DNA of 64,000 bases, from positions 39,424,332-39,488,331 of the forward strand of contig CM023486.1 of the NCBI GenBank assembly GCA_013339685.2, given 5' to 3'. Under the pieces are notes generated by a model. That model saw only the letters and a program-made list of their open reading frames with translations, made no database searches and was not told where the DNA came from. This DNA is from Hyalomma asiaticum. Taxonomy: Eukaryota; Arthropoda; Arachnida; Ixodida; Ixodidae. Below are positions 21,248 to 30,656 of this stretch, piece after piece; the first letter of the stretch is position 1, and each line of letters starts with the position of its first letter. Position numbers and translations under genes: made by a program.

Positions 21248-22256
21248 CCGCACCATTTCTTTCGCACCTATAAGCATATATATAGAACCGTGTATGTCTC
21301 CCCCGATCCCTTGTGAAAGTGCTTTCATTCTCAGTGAAAGTGCCGTGCACAAAATATACGAATCGCGCAGTGCTGTTGCTGTTCCCGAACCTTACTCGGT
21401 CACAGTGCTAGTAAACTCCGTGAAAGTGTTGAAAATCTACAATCAATTGGCCGTTTATCGTAAGGAAACTGAGTTGCAGTTGCTTTCACTGCTGTGTTCT
21501 TTTCGCGTACAAATTGAATGTTCTCTCTGAATCGTGTACTGCGATATTGGTGTGGCTTCGAAGGAGCGAGCGCATGCCTGGGAGAAAGAGAGGTATTCAC
21601 TGATTACGATGAATAGATTATTCGTGGTGATGAAACAATGTATCAGGCCCACTATGCAGCACATGGCCAAGAATAGCATGGCACAAGCAAAGTGTAACTG
21701 ACGTTTCAAGCAAAACAAAAACAAAACAGGGTCGATCAGCAAATGAACCTGTTCAGTCATCGGAAGGCGCACGAATTCGTCGGCTTTCTGAGAATATAAA
21801 ATGACAGAAAAAGTGGCAATAAGTCTATAGCTACTATATACGGTGGAAAAAAAAAGTCACAGCATATCCACGGGGTGAATGATGATGAGTGGGCGAAGCT
21901 CCGGAGGGAATCATCGGTAAACCGTGAATCTTTCGCGTAAATCGCCCAGTCGATCATCATGTAAAGGCGTGAGAAACACTGTATTCGTACTCCTGCGCCA
22001 TAACTTATCATTTTGCCAAGTAGGGAAGTACCCACTACGCCATAATTACCAGTGCCTCCGTAATGGGTTCAAAGCTACAAAGCACGCAGCTCTGTGTTCT
22101 TTCAAATGATGCCTCGACCTCGTTATACAATCCATTTTCGCGTCGCGTAGCGGTGTATTACTATTTTTCAACGTAACATTACGTTTGTTAATGCGATTCC
22201 GCGGGAGACATTATACCTGTTTAGGTCTTTTAGCGATAATTTTTCAACCACAGGCG
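21248..22256. other. Kunitz 3' UTR candidate; otherwise nothing seen
   Basis: The first part may be the 3' untranslated region of the Kunitz gene. No AATAAA was seen close to the stop. No other feature is recognised. Confidence 0.35.
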
Positions 22257-22257
22257 T

Positions 22258-22328
22258 AGCTCAGTGGTAGAACGCTCGACTGCCACGCCGAGAGCCTGGG
22301 TTCGAATCCAGGCAGAGGACACAACTTT
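22258..22328 (+). tRNA. tRNA-Gly(GCC)-like pseudogene
   Basis: The core closely resembles eukaryotic tRNA-Gly-GCC: GTAGCTCAGTGGTAGAAC D-arm region, CTGCCAC anticodon loop with GCC, and GGGTTCGAATCC B box. The acceptor ends do not pair and the T-stem fits only with an 8-base loop, so it is probably a pseudogene or a SINE head rather than a working tRNA. Confidence 0.45.
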
Positions 22329-22497
22329 CGGAATTTTTTTTTCATAAAAGTAGACGTGGCTACGTACATCACCAACGAACACCATGGGATGTACAGACCC
22401 ACGCCCTAAGGAGCTTCGCCCCTAAAAGAAATGACAATACAATTAAAATCAACCCAGAGTCATGCATGTTTCGTAGAACTTGTATGCTTCCACCGTC

Positions 22498-22630
22498 CGC
22501 TACGGTGGTGTAGTGGTTACAGGGCTGGATTGCGGTAAAAGCACTGAGGGCTCTCACAGTCTGGGGCCCCAGGTTAAAGCCCACGGCCCTGATTGTTAAA
22601 GGGCCTAATGACGGGAGGACAGCAATCATA
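22498..22630 (+). repeat. tRNA-derived SINE-like element
   Basis: It begins TACGGTGGTGTAGTGGTTAC, an A-box-like tRNA start, with a degenerate B-box region (CAGGTTAAAGCCC) and a GGCCCTGATTGTTAAAGGGC hairpin-like end. Boundaries are approximate. Confidence 0.4.
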
Positions 22631-23429
22631 CTTTGCCAACGCATACGAGAAGAGGGATTTACATTAGTTAATGGGGATGTCTGCGAGATCAAACTCGCAC
22701 TTCTTGTCGCACACTCCTACCCCCTCCGCAAAGCAGGCCCTTCAGGTGGGTGACCGGCCCCTTGAGTTGTGTGTTCGCGGATTTCGAAAGCAGCTTGGAG
22801 CAATGGAAAAAATAAAAAAGGCGTGAGACGCACCACATATCTGGTGTTTTCGCTCCGCATTTCTTTTGTCGAGGCACTGTACGATTTTGCGTCCGAAACG
22901 ACGTCCGGTGCCATGTGCCCTGGCATGCGATAGGCTACGGTTCAAGACACATAGGGCGACGAGCCATCCGCGCGTAGCTTCCGCTCATGTTCGCAACACA
23001 ATTAATATTCTTACCCATATGCCGTACGCTAAAGCACACGATCAATTTTATAAAATCCTCGATGTGAAGCGCAATGGTAGAAACGAAGCGAGCCGCTTCA
23101 GTGAAATGGTCGTGCAGATAGTTGCTTTTGCAGCCGCGGCCACTTCCAATATCTCGAGTGCCTCGAAAATATAGGATTGTTCGCAGATTGTCCCAATTCA
23201 GGCATAATTTTGCTCAATTTAGGACTTGCCTCGCGTCAGACACAAATGTAGTATTTTACTCACGCTTACGGTAATACCGCAGCCTAAACCTATTCCGGCA
23301 TCGTGCCAGGCCCGTCTCCGTTCCCGGAGGTCCTTGTCGCTCTTCTCTGCGCACTTTTGCCGGGAAAACTGAATATCAAGTGCTTGAGGAGGACGCAACC
23401 CCCAGAAAGGTTATAGAAGACCGTGACTA

Positions 23430-23639
23430 TAACCTTTTTTGGCATTTTGGGAAAGATTTTGAGAGACCGTATTTTTATTCAGGAAGGCGCGCAATAAGTA
23501 GAGGAATGCTCTACGATGCGGGAAAACGCATTTTGTGCGACTTCTGATCGAGTCAAAATTTCACAAAAAACAAAATACTATAGTCTTACCTTTTTTGGCA
23601 TTTTGGGCAAGATTTTGAGAGACCGTATTTTTATTCAGA
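23430..23639 (+). repeat. Direct repeat flanking an assembly gap
   Basis: A block of about 50 bp (CCTTTTTTGGCATTTTGGG through CCGTATTTTTATTCAG) occurs at 23430-23482 and again at 23587-23639, the second copy ending exactly at the run of N. The gap probably lies in a tandem repeat. Confidence 0.8.
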
Positions 23640-23739
23640 NNNNNNNNNNNNNNNNNNNNNNNNNNNNNNNNNNNNNNNNNNNNNNNNNNNNNNNNNNNNN
23701 NNNNNNNNNNNNNNNNNNNNNNNNNNNNNNNNNNNNNNN
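23640..23739. other. Assembly gap (100 N)
   Basis: Exactly 100 N, the conventional placeholder for a gap of unknown size. ORFs spanning it are not real. Confidence 0.99.
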
Positions 23740-25139
23740 CTATGTCATGCGGGGGCAGCAATTCGTGACGGTGTCGCTACAACCTTGTCGGCTGTGGCCA
23801 ATTGCACGTGGGGTGCGCTGACATATGACGTCACGGTCGCCCAGCGATTCTGACAAAGATATCGGCGATCATCAAGAGACTGTTCATACGTCATCTTATT
23901 GTCCATGCTCTGGCATGGCTTGCAGATGATGGGTGACGAAAACATTAAAATCAAACTCAAACACTCTACGCGTGTTTCGTGGCTTCGGCGTGCGGGGAGC
24001 GTTAACAAAGCATGACTATAATACAAAATAATGTCCCTCTTGCGCGCCGAAAAATCGTGTCGGCGCTCTATTAACACTCGGTGCAACTAGAAACTTCGCT
24101 GTTTAACCATGTTCATAAATAGGAGGGGGCGGCGGTTTTTCCTTTGAATCTATCTACCTAGTTTATATGATACGTAAGGCTACTGTCGAGATTTTTTGCG
24201 TTACACCGCTGGCAATACACGGCAACGCTGATGGTGATAGCAGGAATGCGCTTTAGAATAAGGGGGGCGTATTAGGGGAATTATTTCTTCCTTATCAGTT
24301 TATGTCAAGAAGTTTCCTATCTTGGAAGCCTGCCTACACCATACCGATCTTTGCAGATGACTATCAGTCGGTATGCGTAATAATTCATTGTAATTATGGT
24401 AAACCAATCCTTATCATTGGTGATGAGATTATGATCCTTTTTTATTGGCACCTACCTAAAAGAAGGATAGGCGGACGGTCGGACAAACGTCAGTATTTTT
24501 TCAGGCATTGAGTTATTTATGTATCATTCTGCATGTTGGTGGTAAATTTTATTTGCGACCATGCGCTACAACACATGCACGGTAATTAAGTGGTGCATAC
24601 AACAGCTTTCATAGTTCCCTGCTTTATGAATTACTATAGCGATCATGTAACCCAATGCACTCAGCTGCTTTTGCGTTTGGCCTCTGACGATATACCTTCA
24701 CGTTGGCTGTAGGTTGAACCCGGATTCAGTTGCGCAGAATGAGCAGTGTAATGCGGTAGCAGCGAATACGACACTCCTGGTGCATCATCCTCACGGTTGG
24801 CATGGAAGGAACCACGGTCTCATGAGGGGTCGGAGTGAAAACTTGCTTCCAAATGTACCTTACAGCGAGAAGCGCAGGAAGCAAAAGTTTTGGGTGCCGC
24901 TATGTAACAATGCCTATAACGGGCGCATTGACAGTTCTGTGTAGATGTAGAAGAAGAAGACACGATCGCTCTCAGTGGCGCTGGCTGGCGCACGAGACAG
25001 AAGAAGAAGATCGTTCGCCTGCTCCCCGGGTTCTGGCCTAGACCTGAGTAGTTGCTGAGTTTTTTTTGTGAATTGTAGCTCGTATTTCTAGTGTTACTGA
25101 TCGTCATTAAGTGCACTTTGTCCTGATCAAAGCAGATCG

Positions 25140-26483
25140 ATGCCGTTTTCCTCTCCAGGGCCAGGGGCCTTCCTCTGGTCTGCTTCTGTTTCTCCGCAGG
25201 ATTTACCTGTGGACATATTTTTGCGCAACGGCATCACATCAGTCCCAGTGGCCCTAGTCCCGACTACCGATGGCATCATCCGGATGAAGAATCCGAAAAC
25301 GATTCAGGCGGAACTTCGCACGGTGACAGCCCATTACCAGAACATCACGGAAGTCCGCCAGTTTGGCAGAGGAGGTATCGTCTGTTTTTCCTCAGACCAG
25401 CCCTGTGTTCAGGACCTCCTTAAGTGCTCAGCATTCGCATCTTGTCCGGTGAGCGCTTTCATTCCCCCCCACTTGGCCTGCGTTAAAGGAATTGTCCGCG
25501 GAGTTGATGTTAACTTGACACCACCAGAGGTACTCGACTTATTTTCTCCGGCAGGTGCTATTTCTGTTTATCGGTGTGGACGGATAGTTGACAGGACTAA
25601 GGTTCCGACGGAATCGGTGATAGTCACGTTTGCTGGGTCCATTCTGCCGAAGGAAATCAAGGCATGGCCTTTAATTTATAGAGTAGACACGCTGTCTCCT
25701 CGCCCTCTACAATGCGTGAAGTGCTGGCGATATGGACACACATTGAGAGGATGTAGGTCCTCTCCTAGGTGCAGAGTGTGCGGAGAAGGCCATAACTCTA
25801 GTGAGTGCAAAAGCTCAGAAGTAAAGTGCTGCCTCTGTAATGAAGGACATTCGGCTGATGATGCGAATTGCTCTGCTAAAGCTCGAGAATTGCAAATTCT
25901 TGAAATTGTGGAACAAAAACGTTGTTCGCGTAAAGACGCCATAAATGAAATTCAATCTAGATCGCAGGGTTACGCTGGAGCTGCTAGCCGCCACGCAACT
26001 TCAATGGAAGCCTCTCTTTCTCTCACCATTGCTGATGTGGTCGAAAGGGCAATGGAAAAGGCTATGGAACGCCTAGCTGGAACCTTATGCGAGTCCTTGA
26101 TACAAATATTTAGCAACCAGATGGCACAGATTTTTGGCACATCAGCGCCTATTACTCTGACGCCTCAAAATAATGAGCGCTCACAATTATCAGAGGAAGC
26201 GACGTCCCCTGTATCGTCCCAGGATGCTCAATCTGCAGACCATGTTGCCAGTGCCAATCAGATTCAAAACGATGGCAACATCGATGAGGTGCACGAGTCT
26301 GATGACATGGAGCTGGATCCCCGATCTTTAAAGCGTACTCGATCACCGTTGTCAAAAAAAGCACCTTTGGCTATTCCTTTCAAATCCAAAAAACAACTCA
26401 AGGACAATCTATCTAAGAGCAATTTCCTGAAGGAAAGTATCCTAAGCAAGGCAGTTGCTGAGGCTATTCTTGCGAAACCATAG
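25140..26483 (+). CDS. LINE ORF1, gag-like CCHC protein (447 aa)
   Basis: ORF1 proteins of this group bind element RNA and package it into ribonucleoprotein particles. Three zinc knuckles lie at about residues 191-244: CVKCWRYGHTLRGC, CRVCGEGHNSSEC and CCLCNEGHSADDANC. The N-terminal half has no motif I can name with confidence. The C-terminal third is Ser/Lys-rich and of low complexity. It ends TAG at 26481-26483, overlapping the ORF2 frame by about 20 bases. Confidence 0.9.
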   Translation: MPFSSPGPGAFLWSASVSPQDLPVDIFLRNGITSVPVALVPTTDGIIRMKNPKTIQAELRTVTAHYQNITEVRQFGRGGIVCFSSDQPCVQDLLKCSAFASCPVSAFIPPHLACVKGIVRGVDVNLTPPEVLDLFSPAGAISVYRCGRIVDRTKVPTESVIVTFAGSILPKEIKAWPLIYRVDTLSPRPLQCVKCWRYGHTLRGCRSSPRCRVCGEGHNSSECKSSEVKCCLCNEGHSADDANCSAKARELQILEIVEQKRCSRKDAINEIQSRSQGYAGAASRHATSMEASLSLTIADVVERAMEKAMERLAGTLCESLIQIFSNQMAQIFGTSAPITLTPQNNERSQLSEEATSPVSSQDAQSADHVASANQIQNDGNIDEVHESDDMELDPRSLKRTRSPLSKKAPLAIPFKSKKQLKDNLSKSNFLKESILSKAVAEAILAKP

Positions 26484-29400
26484 CGTCCCTCAAGATTATT
26501 CATTGGAATTGTCGATCTATTCACTCCGCGGTAACTGATCTATTGTACTTATCATCAAAATTCAGTCCAGATATTATAGCACTACAGGAAACCTGGCTTT
26601 CAGGGCATCAATCTTTTCATTTAAATAGCTATCGATCGTTTCGATTGGACCGCCCATCTAAAGGTGGCGGTTTAGCATTTTTTATAAAGCATGGACTAAG
26701 TATAAAAGCAAAAATATCATATAAACACATGTGCCCAGACAGTGAGATATTTGCTTTAGATGTAACTCTACCTGGTTGCCCGCCCTTTTCATTAGTTAAT
26801 GTATATTTTCCTACAGGTGTGCAAACCACTAGAAGCTTGGACTTAGCTCTGCCTTCATGGTGCAAAGACAAAATAGTTGTTGGAGATTTCAACTCACACC
26901 ATACGTGTTGGGGTTTTAAAACTGACCAATGCGGTAAACGTTTGTGGGAGTGGACAAATGACAACAATCTTAGGTGTCTTAATTCCAGAACGCCTACATT
27001 TATCCGTGATCGGTTCCGCTCTGCCTTGGACTTAAGCTTTATTAGTTCGTCAATTTCTAGTAGTGCGTGGAGTGCTTTGGACTGTGCCACAAATAGTGAC
27101 CACTTCCCAATCATGTTTGATATTACTTGCCCAGTAAAGATTGAAGGTATACAGGTTCGAGTATTTGTCAATTATACAAAATTTAAAAAGGATTTAAAAT
27201 CAGCTTTGACATCTGATTATGATGATGAGGACAACAAAGCCATGAAACTAAGTGCTGTAATTAAAAGAACACACAAAAACGCCGAGTTTAAGGTTGCATC
27301 AGCGCAGACTCCTTCGTACAGCCCTTGGTGGACTGCAGACTGTACTCGGGATCACCGAAGACGTCAGGCAGCATGGAAGAAGCTTATGTATAACCAGTCC
27401 CCTCAAAACTGGGTAGATTACAAATTTTTCTCCGCGACATTTAAGCGCACAGTCGCTATAGCTAAAGAAGAGTATGATAAAAGACATTTTGAATTCCTTT
27501 CGAGTCCTAAAAACAAGAAATCCTTGTTTAGATATCTCAGGTCTCGTAAAATCCTACCAACACCAGTTAATACAGATTACGTAAGGCTGTCACCAGATGA
27601 AATGACTAAATCGCTAGAACAGATTGCTGTTGGGCTGGCAGGTAGATTCACATCGTCCATATCTAAAGTGCTGGAAAAGCCAGCCCCAGCGACTGACTTT
27701 ACTGAAATCTCATTATCTGAGTTAGATCAAGTGATCAGATTATTACCCTCTTCAGCTCCTGGTCCTGATGGCATAACGGTATCGATGATAAAAATCTTAT
27801 TTAATGTGTCTCCTGGCGATCTTCTCAACACTATAAACTATTCGTTGAAAAAGGCTTGGGTACCCTATGAGTGGAAAGTAGCTAAGGTAATCCCCTTACT
27901 TAAAAAACAAGAATTAGGGTATAACGTGGACAACATCAGACCTATTTCTCTAACGTCGAATATGGTCAAGTTGATAGAGAGAGTATTGCACGGCAGAATA
28001 ACTACCTGGATGACGGACAATCTGATACTAAATCCAAATCAAATAGGTTTCAGAGTTAACTGCTCCATCTGGTGTGCTCATGCTGATTTAGAAAGCCGAA
28101 TCCAACTTGCTCAGAAAAGAAGACAGCATGCAGCCTTAGTGACACTGGACATTGCTAAAGCATATGACAGCGTAGAACATTCCGTTTTGCTCAGTACTCT
28201 GCAGGGTTACAACTTTCCTAAATACATGATCGCGTGGGTAGCAGAATTTTTGAGGTTCAGAGAATTTTATTGTTTTAAGGACGGATGTTGCTCGTCTAAG
28301 TTTAAACAGACCCGAGGTGTTCCACAAGGAGCAGTTTTATCACCAGTACTATTTAATGTATTAATGAGCTCAATCCCCAAATGGCAGGGCGTTCAAGTTT
28401 ATGTATATGCAGATGATATTGCGTTTTTTGCGGCAGACAGTGACATTTCGGCGCTTTACCAAAATTTACAAAGATACATGGGTATGCTCGAGGTCTGGTT
28501 GGACAAACTTTGCATGACGTTAAATGTTAGTAAATGTGCATTAATGGTGTTCCCATTCGCAGTCCCTATTTCCATTTCTTTAGTGTACAAGCATGACGTT
28601 ATTCCACAGGTGACCTCTCTCAAATATCTGGGAATTACTTATAACGAAAAACTCAATTGGGGACCGCACATAGAAAACGTAGCTTCAAAGGCGCAGCATG
28701 CCTTAGGTATACTACGCCGGTTGAGCAAAAAACAATACGGTCTTCGTAGAGACACTATGTTAATGATTTATAAAATGTACATGCGCCCGATTCTAGAATT
28801 TGGGTGTATTCTATTCTCTGGCTGCCCTGCTTATAAAATTAAGCCTCTGGTTGTATTAGAGCGTGAAGCCTTGCGTCTGTGTCTGGGACTCCCTAAGTTT
28901 GTCGCAAACAATGTTCTGTACCAAGAAGCGCGCCTGCCAACATTGCCCTGCCGATTCCGCATCTTAACGGTCCAAACGTTTCTAAAATTTTACAGCGTTC
29001 CGTTTAGACGATCGGAATATGTCTTTATAAAAGATCCTGATTCATTCTTCTTAGCTCATTGGCCACGCTTTCACACACCCCAAATTGTTTTTGTACAAAA
29101 ACAGTTAGATAGCATAAACGTGAATATTAGAGAGGTAATTGCAATAGCGGAATCAAATCAGAATATAAATATTGAGTTCGATAATATTTTCCCCAATAAT
29201 TCTAAATTTCATTGCCACAAGCTCTTAAACAACTTGTTGCAAGATTACCTTGCTCAAGCACAAACTAAATACATAATAGCCACAGATGCTTCCGTGATAG
29301 AGGAAAAGGCAGGGGTGGGAATTTTCTCCTCGTCGCTCACATGGTCGTATGCATTAAGACTCCCAGATTACACCCCTGTATTTGTAGCTGAGCTTGTAGC

Positions 29401-30106
29401 GATAATCTTAGCCTTGCGGAAACTCCCGTCAGATGCAGTCAGTGCGGTGATCTTAACAGATTCTCTTTCAGTCTGCACTACATTAACAGCTTCTCCTAAG
29501 TCTGCTGCCCTCCAGACGTTCCTCACTTTAGTCCCGCCAAAGATAAACCTAGTAAAATTATTGTGGGTTCCTGGCCATAGTGGGTTAAATCTAAATGAGA
29601 TGGCCGATTCGTTAGCGAGAGCATCGCTTAACGGACCAGTAGTATCGGTTCTTCCAGCATTAGAATTTCCTACTGCGCTAAGATATCGGGCATACGCGAT
29701 ACACAGGGACGCCATTGAGACAATAACAACGTGGACAGAATTTAGACATCTAAAATTCCCGTGGAAAAGACAATGGTGTCCGTCGCGAAAAGCTGAAGTG
29801 CTGATTACGAGATTACGCTGCAGAGTCCCTCCATTAAATCTTTACTCGCACAGGGCTGGTCTGGTGATATCGCCTCTGTGCCCATTCTGTCTTGAAATCG
29901 AAACAATTGACCATTATTTTTTAAAATGCCGCCAGTATACATCAGTAAGAAAGAGACAACTGGAAATTGTGCTTTCTAAATTTGGGCTAACATTGTCATT
30001 GGAAGTCATTCTTACTTTTGGTGCCTCGGTATTGGGCTTCAGCCACAGGGACATATTTGATGCAGTATGTGGATTTATAAAGGCCTCAAAACGACTACGT
30101 TTGTGA
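26462..30106 (+). CDS. LINE ORF2: endonuclease, RT, RNase H
   Basis: The frame is open from 26462 (after a TGA) to the stop at 30104-30106. The AP-endonuclease comes first, with IIHWNCRSI at 26495, LQETWLSG, VGDFNSHHTCWG and SDHFPI. The reverse transcriptase follows with SAPGPDGI, RPISLTSNMVKLIERV, LDIAKAYDSVEH, GVPQGAVLSPVLFN and the active-site YADD near 28407. The RNase H domain begins ATDAS near 29281 and includes AELVAIILAL, TDSLS and WVPGHSG. A CPFCLEIETIDHYFLKC cluster lies near the end. No ATG precedes the endonuclease: the first in-frame ATG is near 26730, downstream of the catalytic Glu. Translation therefore needs a -1 shift from ORF1, stop-restart, or a non-AUG start. All core catalytic motifs look intact. 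Confidence 0.92.
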   Translation, partial: GYSCETIASLKIIHWNCRSIHSAVTDLLYLSSKFSPDIIALQETWLSGHQSFHLNSYRSFRLDRPSKGGGLAFFIKHGLSIKAKISYKHMCPDSEIFALDVTLPGCPPFSLVNVYFPTGVQTTRSLDLALPSWCKDKIVVGDFNSHHTCWGFKTDQCGKRLWEWTNDNNLRCLNSRTPTFIRDRFRSALDLSFISSSISSSAWSALDCATNSDHFPIMFDITCPVKIEGIQVRVFVNYTKFKKDLKSALTSDYDDEDNKAMKLSAVIKRTHKNAEFKVASAQTPSYSPWWTADCTRDHRRRQAAWKKLMYNQSPQNWVDYKFFSATFKRTVAIAKEEYDKRHFEFLSSPKNKKSLFRYLRSRKILPTPVNTDYVRLSPDEMTKSLEQIAVGLAGRFTSSISKVLEKPAPATDFTEISLSELDQVIRLLPSSAPGPDGITVSMIKILFNVSPGDLLNTINYSLKKAWVPYEWKVAKVIPLLKKQELGYNVDNIRPISLTSNMVKLIERVLHGRITTWMTDNLILNPNQIGFRVNCSIWCAHADLESRIQLAQKRRQHAALVTLDIAKAYDSVEHSVLLSTLQGYNFPKYMIAWVAEFLRFREFYCFKDGCCSSKFKQTRGVPQGAVLSPVLFNVLMSSIPKWQGVQVYVYADDIAFFAADSDISALYQNLQRYMGMLEVWLDKLCMTLNVSKCALMVFPFAVPISISLVYKHDVIPQVTSLKYLGITYNEKLNWGPHIENVASKAQHALGILRRLSKKQYGLRRDTMLMIYKMYMRPILEFGCILFSGCPAYKIKPLVVLEREALRLCLGLPKFVANNVLYQEARLPTLPCRFRILTVQTFLKFYSVPFRRSEYVFIKDPDSFFLAHWPRFHTPQIVFVQKQLDSINVNIREVIAIAESNQNINIEFDNIFPNNSKFHCHKLLNNLLQDYLAQAQTKYIIATDASVIEEKAGVGIFSSSLTWSYALRLPDYTPVFVAELVAIILALRKLPSDAVSAVILTDSLSVCTTLTASPKSAALQTFLTLVPPKINLVKLLWVPGHSGLNLNEMADSLARASLNGPVVSVLPALEFPTALRYRAYAIHRDAIETITTWTEFRHLKFPWKRQWCPSRKAEVLITRLRCRVPPLNLYSHRAGLVISPLCPFCLEIETIDHYFLKCRQYTSVRKRQLEIVLSKFGLTLSLEVILTFGASVLGFSHRDIFDAVCGFIKASKRLRL

Positions 30107-30368
30107 TTATTCACATTCCAAAATTCTTAACTATGCTAAAGCCTATACATTAAGAAAAAAAGGAAAACATTACCTGTTTTGGTGGTAGAAGTGCACATAT
30201 AATTTACATAGTTTTTTTTCCCTCTGTTTTACTTTTCTCCCGATTATTATTAATTTATTATTCCATTTTATTCGTCATGTTGTGGTATTTGCACAATATA
30301 CCAGCTAAAAGTTAAGCACTCCAGGTCTTGGCCAATCCCCCGTAGTGGGTATGCGCCATATTTGAAGG

Positions 30369-30393
30369 ATCATCATCATCATCATCATCATCA
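30369..30393 (+). repeat. (ATC)n tail of LINE
   Basis: About eight ATC repeats terminate the LINE. They run directly into CAG, TGGACCCC and, 35 bases later, the start codon of the reductase gene. Confidence 0.85.
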
Positions 30394-30428
30394 GTGGACC
30401 CCTGCTCACCGGGACGAAAGCAGCAACG

Positions 30429-30656
30429 ATGTTGACCGGTCGGATCGAAAAGCTTCTAATTTTCGTGGCATCTGCCGCGGCCAGCTTCGGAGCTCTCACG
30501 CTGGCTGTGCTGCTGATACGCAAGATAGGCGTCCACATTTCCGGCGACGTGCTGCTGGTCGACCCGAACGCCCGGTACACAGTGCGGCTTGAGCGCCGAA
30601 TCAGAGTCACCCACAACGTTTGCCTCCTGCGCTTCTCACTGCGGAGTCACTATCAG
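30429..30656 (+). CDS. CYB5R exon 1
   Basis: 76 codons from ATG to CAG|GTGCGT. It encodes the membrane anchor and the start of the FAD domain (VDPNARYTVRLERRIRVTHN). Confidence 0.9.

Larger units (their letters stand above)
22640..25139. other. No gene seen; assembly gap inside
   Basis: Apart from the gap and its flanking duplicate listed separately, I recognise no gene. The part just before 25140 is presumably the 5' UTR of the following LINE, but its start cannot be fixed from this sequence alone. Confidence 0.4.
25140..30393 (+). mobile_element. LINE with RNase H, both ORFs open
   Basis: A non-LTR retrotransposon with a gag-like ORF1 carrying three CCHC knuckles, and an ORF2 with AP endonuclease, reverse transcriptase, RNase H and a C-terminal Cys cluster. 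The 3' UTR (30107-30368) ends CTTGGCCAATCCCCCGTAGT...GGATC and an (ATC)n tail. Presence of RNase H and this tail fit the I group of clades; the exact clade is not determined. Neither ORF has an internal stop or frameshift. No target-site duplication could be identified and the 5' end is unknown, so completeness at the 5' side is not proven. Confidence 0.9.

Noticed and set aside
23516..23821. ORFs across the first N gap
   Set aside because: The frame is carried through 100 unknown bases of placeholder length.
26629..27171. 180-codon minus-strand ORF
   Set aside because: It is antisense to the LINE endonuclease, without any family resemblance.
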